Shown here: positions 49,212 to 58,631 of the stretch, piece after piece
How the letters are laid out: every line of letters begins with the position of its first letter
Position numbering within the stretch: position 1 is the first letter of the stretch
Source of the DNA: CAVQFB01 sp963711675
GTDB lineage: Bacteria; Acidobacteriota; Terriglobia; Terriglobales; Acidobacteriaceae
Length of the DNA stretch: 64,000 bases
Reading direction: 5' to 3'
Assembly (NCBI GenBank): GCA_963711675.1
Contig: CAVQFB010000019.1
Coordinates: forward strand, 62,001 to 126,000
Made by a program: the position numbers and the translations under genes
The notes under the pieces: model-generated
Told to the model about the DNA's origin: nothing
What the model saw: only the letters and a program-made list of their open reading frames with translations
The model's database searches: none

Positions 49212-49277
49212 TTGGAGGATGCTGCCATCGGCTCCCCCACAAGGAGCGCCCGAAAAAGCACGGCAGCGCCCGGACAG

Positions 49278-49291
49278 AGAAAACGTTTACT
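49278..49291. promoter_or_regulatory. LacI-type operator (AGAAAACGTTTACT)
   Basis: Palindrome with central CG; six of seven arm positions pair and one further G...C pair extends it. It lies 66 bases before the provisional start of TonB receptor 2 at 49211. Confidence 0.6.
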
Positions 49292-49382
49292 CACCGATTG
49301 AGAAAATTACACCTGTTAAAAGAATTATGTCAAGAAGTTAAACGGACCCTCGACCATCATCCGCGATTCGAAGGAAAACACC

Positions 49383-51171
49383 TCAGCTGGTTTTCCGAGC
49401 CGCTGTACGGTCCAACCTGCGTCCTTGACAATGCCGGACGCCTCCCCGATCACCCACAGATGTCGGCGGCAAGTCCTTTAAAGTTCTCGTATAAAGCCCG
49501 TTCGGCCAGCGGACTTCAACGTCCGCAGTCTTTTCTGGGCCCAGACCAAAATGCAACCTGGGAATCATTCGCCGAGTAGTAACTGGATTGGCTTAACATC
49601 GCTTGTGCCTGAACCTTATTTCCGTAACGAACCAGAACCCGCGCTCCGATGGCGCTCCGGTTTGACTTCGTTCCCTCCAGTTTCACCTTGAGCCAGTGAT
49701 GAGTTCCGCGCAAGTCGTTCCGCAATAGAGACGGCGGCTCGTTGATGTTGACGATCAAGATGTCCAGGTCTCCATCGTTGTCGAAGTCTCCGAAGGCGCA
49801 GCCTCGGCTGCAGTGTGGCTCGGCAACGCCCGGCCCGGCCTGCTCGACGAGTTCTTCGAAGGTGCCGTTGCCGAGATTGCGAAACACGGCTCGGGGTGTT
49901 TTGTTGGCATAATGCGGAAGCTTTTTTTCGACTTCCGGGTAAACGTTGCCCGTGACCATAAACAAGTCGGGATAGCCGTCGTTGTCCAGATCCACGATAC
50001 CGGCGCCCCAGCAGATGTAACGGGTTTCGACCGCGATGCGCGCGGTGCGCGTGACATCGTCGAAATTTCCTTTGCCATCGTTGTGGTAGATGCCGCTGGC
50101 GTCATCGGCGAAGTGCGTTTTGAACAGGTCGAGATGTCCATCTAGGTCATAGTCACCAATCCCGACTCCCATGCCAGCCTGTTCGCCATCCCATCGTCAC
50201 TTAGAGCTACTCCCCGTTCCACGCCTTCTTCACGAAATGTCCCGTCGTGATTGTTCATAAATAGAAGGCTGGGCGTGGAGTCGCAGGCTACATAGATATC
50301 GGGCCACCCATCTTCGTCCAGGTCGGCGGCGATGACGGTCATTCCGTAGGACTCTGTAGCCTTGGCGATTCCGGCTTGCTGGCTCACGTCCGAAAAGGTT
50401 CCGTCACCGTTGTTTCGGTACAGCGAATGCCGTCCTGTGGGCAACCCACGCGGCCCGCAATTCACCGGAATTCCTTTCCAGTTGCAAGTTGATGTTTTCT
50501 CCCGGGACGGGTGCATGATCGAAGGAGAAGCGCACATAGTTGGAGACAAACAAGTCGAGGTGGCCGTCGCGGTTATAGTCCACGAAACTGCACCCGGCTC
50601 CCCAGCGAGGTTGTCGAGTCCAGAGCCCGGCCGCTTTGGTAACGTCGGTGAAGGTTCCATCTCCGTTGTTGCGATACAGGCGGTTTTGCCCCCAGTAGGT
50701 GCAGAAAATGTCTTCGAATCCGTCGTTGTTGTAGTCTCCGACGCAAACACCGGACGCCCAGCCTATCGCTTGCAGTCCGGCTTTTTCCGTCACGTCCGTG
50801 AATGTTCCATCGCGATTGTTTTTGTAAAGCCGGTTACCCGTGTTGGGCGGCACATCCTCTAATCGCGTGCCGGAGAGCAGGAAAATATCCATCCAGCCAT
50901 CATTGTCGTAGTCGAGGAAAGCGCACCCACACCCAGTCGCTTCCAGGATGTACTTCTTTTTATCGACTCCCCCGTAGATGACCGGCGCGTGCAATCCCGC
51001 GCTGGCAGCCACGTCGACAAACTGGGCGTCGAAGGGACGCCCCGACGGCGCAGGCCGAGCCTGTGGTTTCACAGTGTGAGTTGCCACGCCTTGCCCAAAG
51101 AGTCTTGCCGCGGTTGCAGAGATGGCTGAGCCAAGAGTGAGTCGCACAAACGTGCGGCGAGTAGACGTCAT
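49383..51171 (-). CDS. CRTAC/ASPIC-UnbV protein with FG-GAP/VCBS repeats, copy 2 (frameshifted)
   Basis: The ATG at 51171 gives MTSTRRTFVRLTLGSAISAT, a Tat-like signal, then FG-GAP/VCBS units (DYDNDGWMDIFLLSG, NNRDGTFTDVTEKAG, DYNNDGFEDIFCTYWG). Shifts are needed near 50470, 50165 and 49560 to keep the reading through NCGPRGLPTGRHSLYRNNGDGTF, DYDLDGHLDLFKTHF and the ASPIC/UnbV end (GARVLVRYGNKVQAQ, RLHFGLGPEKTADVEVRWPNG). The joined protein of about 590 residues closely parallels the copy at 40792. The last 30 residues are uncertain because of a possible further shift near 49430. It lies between TonB receptor 2 and TPR protein 2, all on the minus strand. Confidence 0.8.
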
Positions 51172-51292
51172 TACAGAAAGGTCCCTGGAGATTTCGTAAG
51201 CTTCAATTGTTTGGGAATTATCGCAACCGAAGCGAGATGAGTAAAGGTTTTCGCAGGATCTTACTCGCGGGGGACCTGGGAGCGTCCAAGAC

Positions 51293-52831
51293 CTATGGCT
51301 GAGTCGGAGCCGTCGACTGCTTGTCGTCCTCAACCAGTTTGTACCGGTAGCGTTCTCGTTCGTCTTTCGAAGCTTGCTCACGAAGGAGGGCAAGGCGCTT
51401 CAATAGTTCCGGAATCTCGTTCTTGTTTCCGGTCTTACGAAGCGCCTGGATCAGGCGATAGACCGCAGTCTGATCTTTCGGATCGATCTCCAGAGCTTTC
51501 CGGCATTGTTCGATGGCTTCCGGGTATTGTCCAGCCTGCATGTAGAGCTTGGCGAGTACTCCTCGGGCGCCCGCGAGCGTGGGTTGCAGCGAGACTGCTT
51601 TCTTAGCCGATCGCATCGCGGTTTGAAATTCGGGCGTGCCCGGCTCCGCTCCCTTCTGCGCAAGGATGTCCGCTTGGAGATAGAGCAAAAGAGCATCATT
51701 CGGTTTTCCTGCCAGTTTCGCTTGAACGGTTGACAGGGCGCGATCGAGATCGTTCGCTTGGACGGCGGCCATTCCCTGAGCGGCTGAACTGAGGGACTGG
51801 CGGGGATCCAGTTCGTGTGCTTTTTCGAAGTCAGCCTCAGCTTTGTCGTAAAGAGCCAGCTGGACGTAGAGAACGCCCCGGGCTAGGTACAACGGAGCGG
51901 CCTGCGGCTGCTGGCCTATGCCGTCGCTCACCACGTCAATTCCCACCTGGAACGATTCGTGGGCAAAGGACAGGTTGGCAAAATCCAGGTAAAGATTGAC
52001 GTTCTGCGGGTCGAGCAGAATGGCTTGGCGTAGCGTGCTGACCGCTTTTGGAGTGTCTTTAGCGCCTTCGTACGCAGCCGAGGCCAGTTCCAGGGTGTCA
52101 GCCGCGGGAGGGGTAGCCTGGAGCAGCGGTGCCAACGAGGCAAGCGCGTCCTGCGGCTTATGAGCCATGAGTTGGATCGAAGCCAGCAAATAGCGCTCGC
52201 GGGAATCGTCGGGGCGAAGCGAGACTGCGCGCTCGAAGATTTTTGCAGCCCTGTCGAATTGCTTGAGCCTCACCAGGCAGATGCCGTACGCATGAACGGC
52301 GTCAATCTGAGAGTCGAGTAGCGATCCCGCCTTTTCAAAGTGAGGTACGGCCGCCTGGCAATTTCCGTGTTGATACTGGAGCACCGCCAACATTGCGTGG
52401 CTGGTCGGATCGCCGGGGCGCAATTGAAGAAGATGATTTAGAAGCGGCACTGCCTCAAGGCTGCTGGCCTGGTATTCGATTTGAGCGGCACCCTCAAGGG
52501 CAGCAAGGTAATTCGGAGCGATCTTCAGCGCCTGTTGAAATGCCGCCAGGGCTTTCTTGCTATCGCCCTTGCTTGCCGATGCGATGCCTTGGAAGGTCCA
52601 GAGTTGGGCGTCGTTAGGGAAACGCTGCAAAGCCGACTGACTTAGCTGGAGGGCGGTCTCGAAGTCCTTGGCGCGCAGCGCCGAAGTGATGGGTTCGACT
52701 TGATCTCTAGATGCTTGCGAGAAAGCCAAAGAGACCGACAGCAATGCCACGGTCAAAGTGCTTAGTCTTCTCGCCCAAGCCATCAAAGCCCTGGCACAGA
52801 TTCGGCATTTGCGATGGCCCTGATCGCTCAT
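51293..52831 (-). CDS. Exported TPR-repeat protein, copy 2
   Basis: Protein of 512 residues (496 if the ATG at 52783 is used, which places the signal MAWARRLSTLTVALLSVSLAFSQ at the very start). About twelve tetratricopeptide repeats fill the chain, for example AALQLSQSALQRFPNDAQLW near 65 and AIEQCRKALEIDPKDQTAVY near 450. Same architecture as the protein at 35239, and the same partners: a CRTAC gene 121 bases downstream, then a TonB receptor. The operator-like palindrome at 52836 abuts its first start codon. Confidence 0.84.
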   Translation of the reverse strand: MSDQGHRKCRICARALMAWARRLSTLTVALLSVSLAFSQASRDQVEPITSALRAKDFETALQLSQSALQRFPNDAQLWTFQGIASASKGDSKKALAAFQQALKIAPNYLAALEGAAQIEYQASSLEAVPLLNHLLQLRPGDPTSHAMLAVLQYQHGNCQAAVPHFEKAGSLLDSQIDAVHAYGICLVRLKQFDRAAKIFERAVSLRPDDSRERYLLASIQLMAHKPQDALASLAPLLQATPPAADTLELASAAYEGAKDTPKAVSTLRQAILLDPQNVNLYLDFANLSFAHESFQVGIDVVSDGIGQQPQAAPLYLARGVLYVQLALYDKAEADFEKAHELDPRQSLSSAAQGMAAVQANDLDRALSTVQAKLAGKPNDALLLYLQADILAQKGAEPGTPEFQTAMRSAKKAVSLQPTLAGARGVLAKLYMQAGQYPEAIEQCRKALEIDPKDQTAVYRLIQALRKTGNKNEIPELLKRLALLREQASKDERERYRYKLVEDDKQSTAPTQP

Positions 52832-52835
52832 TGTG

Positions 52836-52849
52836 GGAAAGCGCTTACC
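52836..52849. promoter_or_regulatory. LacI-type operator variant (GGAAAGCGCTTACC)
   Basis: Palindrome with a GC-CG centre (GCGC), six of seven arm positions paired. It differs from the regional consensus by the central base pair (AGCGCT for AACGTT). It lies five bases before the farther start of TPR protein 2 and faces the GH127 gene at 53022. Confidence 0.42.
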
Positions 52850-52904
52850 GTTTATGTTTGACGCCAGCTATCGCTCGTGATATGGACATGGGAACAGGGC
52901 GCTG

Positions 52905-52918
52905 AGCAAACGCTTGCT
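52905..52918. promoter_or_regulatory. LacI-type operator variant (AGCAAACGCTTGCT)
   Basis: Palindrome with central CG; six of seven arm positions pair. The left arm AGCAAAC is identical to that of the site at 40496. It lies 104 bases before the GH127 start at 53022 and 74 bases before the TPR gene. Confidence 0.48.
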
Positions 52919-53021
52919 GCCCCTGAGGCCCAAAGCTTCACCTGACTCGAGCCCCCGATTGTAACAGTCCGGGTGTCTTCCCCGGGCGCCGACTTCAGGG
53001 AGAGAAAGAAGGGAACTCGTC

Positions 53022-54869
53022 ATGAAAGCAACGTCGAGACGCCAATTCTTGAAAGCCACCGCAGCGACAGCAGCTGGATTGGCGGCGGCGCGTTCCATGC
53101 CTTCGTGGGCAGTTCCTTCCGTTACGGTTTCGATCACGCCGGCATTGGCTTTATTTGGATACTCGCAGGTTCAATTGCTCGACAGTTTGTTCCGCCGGCA
53201 GTTCGACCACAATCACGATCTGTTCCTGAACCTCGACGAAGATGCACTTCTGAAGCCTTTCCGCAAGCGCGAAGGGATGCCCGCTCCGGGACCCGACATG
53301 GGAGGCTGGTATGACGCCGCCGATGACTTCAGCCCGATGGATAATTTTCATGCCTTCATTGCGGGCCACAGCTTCGGACAGTATCTGTCGGGTCTGGCTC
53401 GCGCCTACGCGGTGACGGGATCGAAGCCCACTCAGGAAAAAGTGCATCGCCTGGTCCGCGCTTTCGGTCAAACCGTGGAACCCAGCGGCAAGTTTTATGT
53501 CGACTACCGTCTGCCAGCGTACACCTACGACAAGACCAGTTGTGGTCTGATTGATGCTCATGAATTCGCAGCCTGCCCGGACGCTCTCCCCGTTCACTGG
53601 CGTGCCACGCAGGCGGCGCTACCCTACCTTCCGGAAAAGGCTCTAAGCCGTGCGGAACAACGGGCCCGTCCTCACAAGGATATTCCGTATACCTGGGACG
53701 AAACCTACACACTTCCGGAGAACTTGTTCCTGGCCTACCAGCGCAGTGGCGATTCCCGATACCGCGATTTAGCGGTCCGCTTCATTGAGAAAGAGTACTT
53801 CGATCCTCTCGCCGAAAACCAGAACGTTCTACCCGGCGAGCATGCGTACAGCCATGTGAATGCGTTCAGTTCGGCGATGCAGGCCTACATGGTGCTCGGA
53901 GATGAAAAGTACCTACGGGCGGCCACCAACGGTTTTCGCATGGTCCAGGAGCAGAGCTACGTCACTGGGGGCTGGGGGCCTGACGAAGCTTTCGTCCAGC
54001 CGGGACAAGGTCTGCTCGATGCGAGCCTGAGCACCACGCATTCGTCCTTCGAGACCCCGTGCGGTGTCTACGGCCATTTCAAGATCACGCGGTATCTGTT
54101 GCGGGTCACACGCGACTCCCGCTACGGCGACAGCATGGAGCGCATCCTGTACAACACCATCGCCGGCGCCACCCCCATACTCGCCGACGGTACCAGCTTC
54201 TACTATTCCGATTACAACAACGCGGGCAAGAAGGTCCACTACAAGGACAAGTGGCCCTGCTGCTCCGGTACCTTCCCGCAACTAACCGCAGACTACGGGA
54301 TTAGTTCTTACTACCGCGGTCAAGACGGGATCTACGTCAACCTGTTTATTCCGTCGCGCGTCTCCTGGTCGCAGAACACCACGCCATGCACGATGACGCA
54401 AACCACCCAGTATCCGAAGGACAACACTTCGCTCTTTGAGTTCACGCTGGCACGGCCCGAGACTTTCACGGTTTACGTACGCATTCCCGCTTGGGCCGGC
54501 GCAAAGACCCGAGTGACGGTTAACGGCAAATCTCTCGAGAACCCAATCATTCCGGGCAAGTTTCTAACGGTCCAGCGATCCTGGAAGGACGGAGACCGGA
54601 TGGAACTCGAGGTAGAGATGCCTCTGCGCCTGGAGGCGATTGATGATCAGAACCCAAATAACGTAGCTCTTATGCGCGGTCCAGTCACGTTGTTTGCGGT
54701 CGGAAATATTCCAGCGCGCCTGAGTCGCGCGCACTTGCTGGCGGCGGCAATATCTCCGCAATCGTCAGATGACTGGGTAGTCCGGACGGATGCCGGGGAC
54801 CTCACGATGCGTCCGTTCTCGGTGATCATGAGTGAAGACTACCGGCTGTACCTGCGGGTGGCGGGTTGA
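53022..54869 (+). CDS. GH127-like (DUF1680) beta-L-arabinofuranosidase, Tat-exported, copy 2
   Basis: Intact protein of 615 residues with Tat signal SRRQFLKATAATAAGLAAA. The (alpha/alpha) barrel has WYDAADDFSPMDNFHAFI, then FETPCGVYGHFKITRYLL, which holds the Glu and Cys expected at the metal site, and KWPCCSGTFPQLTADYG, the Cys pair including the nucleophile. A C-terminal beta-sandwich (VYVRIPAWAGAKTRVTVNG) completes it. It is distinct from the copy at 33029 (little similarity outside the motifs), so the two probably attack different linkages. RBS GGAGAGAAAG lies about 20 bases up. Two operator-like palindromes lie upstream. Confidence 0.88.
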   Translation: MKATSRRQFLKATAATAAGLAAARSMPSWAVPSVTVSITPALALFGYSQVQLLDSLFRRQFDHNHDLFLNLDEDALLKPFRKREGMPAPGPDMGGWYDAADDFSPMDNFHAFIAGHSFGQYLSGLARAYAVTGSKPTQEKVHRLVRAFGQTVEPSGKFYVDYRLPAYTYDKTSCGLIDAHEFAACPDALPVHWRATQAALPYLPEKALSRAEQRARPHKDIPYTWDETYTLPENLFLAYQRSGDSRYRDLAVRFIEKEYFDPLAENQNVLPGEHAYSHVNAFSSAMQAYMVLGDEKYLRAATNGFRMVQEQSYVTGGWGPDEAFVQPGQGLLDASLSTTHSSFETPCGVYGHFKITRYLLRVTRDSRYGDSMERILYNTIAGATPILADGTSFYYSDYNNAGKKVHYKDKWPCCSGTFPQLTADYGISSYYRGQDGIYVNLFIPSRVSWSQNTTPCTMTQTTQYPKDNTSLFEFTLARPETFTVYVRIPAWAGAKTRVTVNGKSLENPIIPGKFLTVQRSWKDGDRMELEVEMPLRLEAIDDQNPNNVALMRGPVTLFAVGNIPARLSRAHLLAAAISPQSSDDWVVRTDAGDLTMRPFSVIMSEDYRLYLRVAG

Positions 54870-54980
54870 AACCTGGCTGACCGTCTAGAACTTGGGGGTC
54901 AGTGGACTGTGTATTTCTGCTGTGATGTTCGTTTTGCAAAGTGTTATCTGTTGTGTTAACAATGCCTTCGTCGGTTGACT

Positions 54981-56105
54981 ATGGATATTCGCGAAATCGC
55001 CAGGCGTGCCAAGGTATCCACCGCGACCGTGTCGCGCACGATCAATCGCATCCCCAGCGTCGATCCGCAGCTGGCGAAGCGGGTGTGGAAGGTGGTTGAG
55101 GAACTCGGCTACTACCCGAACACTCAGGCACGCGCCCTGGTATCCGGCAGAAGCAGAATCTTCGGTCTCATCGTTTCGGAAATCACCAACCCGTTCTTTC
55201 CGGAAATCGTCCAGTCGTTCGAAGACATTGCGGTCCGTCATAACTACGAGATTCTTCTGACGTCCACCGTGCACGATCCCAAGCGCATGGAAATCGCGGT
55301 GCGCAGGATGATTGAGCGCCGCGTCGATGGGGTCGCGATCCTGACGTTCGGCATGGAAGAGTCTCTGATTCAGGACCTGCGTTTCCGCAAGGTGCCCTTG
55401 GTCTTCGTCGACGTCGGCCCCCATGTGCCCGGCGTAAGCAATATCCGCATCAACTATCAGCATGGCATCCGGCAGGCCGTGCAGCATCTGGCCGCCTTAC
55501 GTCACACGCGCATCGCCTTTGTCACCGGGCCACTGCATCTGAAGTCGGCGATCGCACGGAAGGTGGCTTTTGAAGGGGCCATGCAGGAGATCGGGCTGGA
55601 GGTCCCCCCCGAACTGATCGTGGAAGGCGATCATCGGATGGAAGGGGGCATGCGGGCATTGCTGCAAATCACGCGCTTGCCGAATCGTCCCACTGCGGTG
55701 TTGTGCTCCAACGATATGACGGCGATCGGCGTCATGCGCGAGGCCTATGAATGCGGCATCGTAATTCCGCGGGACATGTCGGTGGTGGGGTTCGACGACA
55801 TCCGGCTCTCTCAGTTCACCATTCCTCCTCTGACTACAGTACAGATGTCCCAAACACTGCTGGCGGAGTACGCGTTTAAAGCTCTGATGAACGAAGTGGA
55901 GGGTAAAGCCAGCCCGCCGGCAGGAAGGGAATATGAACTGGTGACGACCCTCGTTCTGCGAGGGTCGACTGCGCTTGCCCCTTCCCTGGAAGCTTTCGCC
56001 GAGATCCTCCAAGGCAGCGGCCATCCCCCGCAACTCGAAGCGGGCGCTCAAGCATACCTAGCGATGAGTCCGCGTTCCTCTCCTTGTTTCCGGTACCGGG
56101 CGTAG
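54981..56105 (+). CDS. LacI-family transcriptional regulator
   Basis: Protein of 374 residues from ATG 54981. The N-terminal helix-turn-helix reads IREIARRAKVSTATVSRTINRI, with the hinge helix after NTQARALVSGRS. A periplasmic-binding-protein-like sugar domain follows (GLIVSEITNPFFPEIVQSF, DGVAILTFG, AVLCSNDMTAIGVM, VVGFDDIRLSQFTIPPLTTV). A tail of about 40 residues after LRGSTAL is longer than usual. It probably binds the AGTAAACGTTTACT palindromes of this window and answers to arabinose or an arabinoside. A short perfect TGTTAACA at 54954-54961 lies before the start and might serve self-control. Placed between GH127 and the arabinose operon. Confidence 0.92.
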   Translation: MDIREIARRAKVSTATVSRTINRIPSVDPQLAKRVWKVVEELGYYPNTQARALVSGRSRIFGLIVSEITNPFFPEIVQSFEDIAVRHNYEILLTSTVHDPKRMEIAVRRMIERRVDGVAILTFGMEESLIQDLRFRKVPLVFVDVGPHVPGVSNIRINYQHGIRQAVQHLAALRHTRIAFVTGPLHLKSAIARKVAFEGAMQEIGLEVPPELIVEGDHRMEGGMRALLQITRLPNRPTAVLCSNDMTAIGVMREAYECGIVIPRDMSVVGFDDIRLSQFTIPPLTTVQMSQTLLAEYAFKALMNEVEGKASPPAGREYELVTTLVLRGSTALAPSLEAFAEILQGSGHPPQLEAGAQAYLAMSPRSSPCFRYRA

Positions 56106-56113
56106 AAATGGGA

Positions 56114-56142
56114 TTGACAAAGAGCGCGTAGTTCTCTACTTT
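56114..56142 (+). promoter_or_regulatory. Candidate sigma-70 promoter of the arabinose operon
   Basis: A perfect TTGACA at 56114-56119 is followed after 17 bases by TACTTT (56137-56142), a weak -10. The predicted start near 56149 places the operator at 56154 directly downstream, where a bound LacI protein would block elongation. Confidence 0.42.
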
Positions 56143-56153
56143 CCTTCCTTGCC

Positions 56154-56167
56154 GGTAAACGATTACT
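56154..56167. promoter_or_regulatory. LacI-type operator (GGTAAACGATTACT)
   Basis: The left arm GGTAAAC and the end TTACT match the regional consensus around a central CG; five of seven positions pair. It lies 35 bases before the epimerase start at 56202, just after the candidate promoter. Confidence 0.5.
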
Positions 56168-56201
56168 CTATGACCGCACGGCTCTACTAGAATCAAAACT
56201 T

Positions 56202-56906
56202 ATGCTGCTGCCCGCTTTGCGTGAGGAAGTCCTGGATGCGAATCTGGAGTTGGTCCGCCAAGGACTGGTTCTTTACACCTTCGGCAATGCCAGCGCGATC
56301 GCAAGGGACGAAAAACTGGTGGTCATCAAGCCGAGCGGGGTGCCTTACGAGACCATGAAGCCCGAGCACCTCGTTGTTACCGATCTCGACGGCAAGGTTG
56401 TGGAGGGCGATCTGCGGCCGTCTTCTGATTTGCCCACGCACATCGTCCTATACAAAGCCTTCCCTAGAATCGGCGCCGTTGCCCATACCCATTCCGAGTA
56501 TGCCACAGCGTGGGCACAGGCGCGCCGTCCGATTCCGTGTTTTGGAACGACTCATGCCGACTACTTTCACGGACCTGTTCCGGTGACCGCCCCCATGACC
56601 AAGGAGGACATCGACAGCGATTACGAAGAGAATACCGGTCGAGAGATCCTGCGCACATTCGAGAAAATCGATTATTCTGTGATTCCAGCCGTACTCGTGG
56701 CGAATCACGGTCCCTTCGTTTGGGGGGCCGACTCAAGAACAGCGGCGCACAATGCTGTTATCTTGGAAGCGATCGCGCGCACGGCTTATTTCACGGTTGG
56801 AATCAATGCGCAAGCTCAAGCGATAGGCCGCGACCTTCACGACAAGCATTACCTGCGAAAGCACGGGAGCAGCGCATACTACGGCCAGCCGAAGGATAAT
56901 AAATGA
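56202..56906 (+). CDS. araD: L-ribulose-5-phosphate 4-epimerase
   Basis: Protein of 234 residues of the class II aldolase/epimerase family: GNASAI and KPSGVPYE bind the phosphate, HTHSEYATAWAQ carries the two metal His, and NHGPFVWG the third region. The length matches AraD (about 230). It converts L-ribulose 5-phosphate to D-xylulose 5-phosphate, the last committed step of the isomerase route. It is the first gene of the plus-strand arabinose operon and overlaps the symporter start by four bases (ATGA). Confidence 0.92.
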   Translation: MLLPALREEVLDANLELVRQGLVLYTFGNASAIARDEKLVVIKPSGVPYETMKPEHLVVTDLDGKVVEGDLRPSSDLPTHIVLYKAFPRIGAVAHTHSEYATAWAQARRPIPCFGTTHADYFHGPVPVTAPMTKEDIDSDYEENTGREILRTFEKIDYSVIPAVLVANHGPFVWGADSRTAAHNAVILEAIARTAYFTVGINAQAQAIGRDLHDKHYLRKHGSSAYYGQPKDNK

Positions 56907-58613
56907 CGCCATCCCTCGCCGTGTCCGTACCTACCCGACTGGTGCACCTCGCTCCGGTGGACATCGTCATCGTTGCTTTCTATTTCGTTTTGGTACTGGC
57001 CATCGGTTTCTACCTGCGCTCCCGCGCCAACACCGGCGAAGATTTTTTCATGGCGGGGCGTGAGATGACGGCATGGATCGCCGGCCTCAGCTTCCTCTCC
57101 GCCAACCTCGGGTCGCTTGAACTGATGGGGTGGGCCGCGGCCGCATACCAGTACGGCATTCTCGCTGCCCACTGGTACTGGATCGGTGCTATCCCGGCGA
57201 TGCTGTTCCTCGGCATCGTCATGATGCCCTTCTACTACATCTCCAAGACGCACTCGGTCCCCGGCTATTTGAAATTGCGCTTCGGAGAAGCCAGTCGTAC
57301 GCTGTCGTCGCGTTTCGTTCGCTTTCATGACCGTGCTGATGAGCGGCATCAACATGTATTCCATGGCCCTGGTCATGAAGGTTGTCCTGGGCTGGGACAT
57401 TCACTTCAGCATTTGGGTTTCCTCGCATCACGGTCGCGATATATGTCGCACTGGGAGGATTGCGCTCTGCCATTTTCAACGAAGTGCTGCAATTCATTCT
57501 CGATCTGGGCGGGCGCAATGCTGATTCCTATCCTCGGCCTGATCGAAGCCGGGGGATGGAGCAATTTGAAGGTGAAGATTGCCCAAAACGCGTCTTCGGA
57601 ATACACGCACCTTTGGTCGACTCTCGGCACGTTCAGTGACAATCCGATGGGAATCCACTGGACCGGCATTGTCTTCGGCCTGGGAGCGATCATTTCCTTC
57701 GGGTACTGGACGACGGATTTTCTGGTCGTGCAACGGGTGCTCGCCGCCAAGGACATTCGCGCGGCCAAAATGGCGCCCATCATCGGCGCAGCCTTCAAGA
57801 TGATGGTTCCGTTTATCGTGATTCTTCCTGGCCTGCTCGGCATAGCGCTCTTGCCGACGAAATTAATGGGTGAGACTGCGGCTGTCGCCACCGGCGGACA
57901 TAGCTACAACGAAGTTCTACCGCTCATGCTCGCCCGCTATTGCGGACCTGGACTTGCTCGGACTCGGCGTTACCGCGCTGATCGCCGGCTTCATGTCCGG
58001 CATGGCCGGCAATGTGAGCGCCTTCACCACCGTGTGGACCTATGACATCTATCGGGCGTTGATCAACAAGGACGCCAGCGATCACCACTACGTAAACATG
58101 GGGCGCTGGTGCACTGTTCTCGGCGTTCTGATCAGCGTAGGCACGGCATATCTGGTCATGTCCTTCGCCAGCATCATGGACTACGTGCAGGCGCTGTTTA
58201 GTTTCTTCATCGCTCCTTTATTCGGCACGGTGATTCTCGGGATGCTTTGGAAACGCGCGACGCCGGCCGGGAGGCTTCTGGGGTCTGCTTGCGGGAACGC
58301 TCTCTTCGATCGCCATGTGGGGATGGGTGAAGGCTGACCACGATGCGTTGCGCTATGTGGCCCTCTCCGCCCATGCCCGCGATATGGCCGAGAACATGTA
58401 TCGCGCGCTTGTGGTCGTGGATTGTTTGTGTGCTGGTGACCGTAATTGTGAGCTATCTGACAAAGCCCAAGCCGGACAGCGAGCTGACCGGTTTGGTGTA
58501 CGGTGTGACCGCGATTCCTCACGAAGCCGAGGTGCCGCTCATCCACCGTCCGGCGTTTCTGGGCGGTGGTGGTCGCTGTGGTCTTCGTGGTGCTCAATAT
58601 TTTGTTCTGGTAG
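56903..58613 (+). CDS. Sodium:solute symporter (SSS family), frameshifted
   Basis: The start overlaps the epimerase stop. Helices VDIVIVAFYFVLVLAIGFYL and the SSS pattern FMAGREMTAWIAGLSFLSANLGSLELMGWAA are in frame one. MTVLMSGINMYSMALVMKVVLGW, TVAIYVALGGLRSAIFNEVLQF, then AGAMLIPILGLIEAGGWSNL, ALIAGFMSGMAGNVSAFTTVWTYDIY and FSFFIAPLFGTVILGMLWKR follow in changing frames. About seven indels (near 57300, 57420, 57495, 57935, 58260, 58405, 58555) are needed to reach the final helix and stop 58611-58613. The joined length of about 570 residues is normal for sugar symporters. Position suggests uptake of L-arabinose or an arabinoside. Confidence 0.82.
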
Positions 58614-58631
58614 CACAGGATTGGTGACGAT

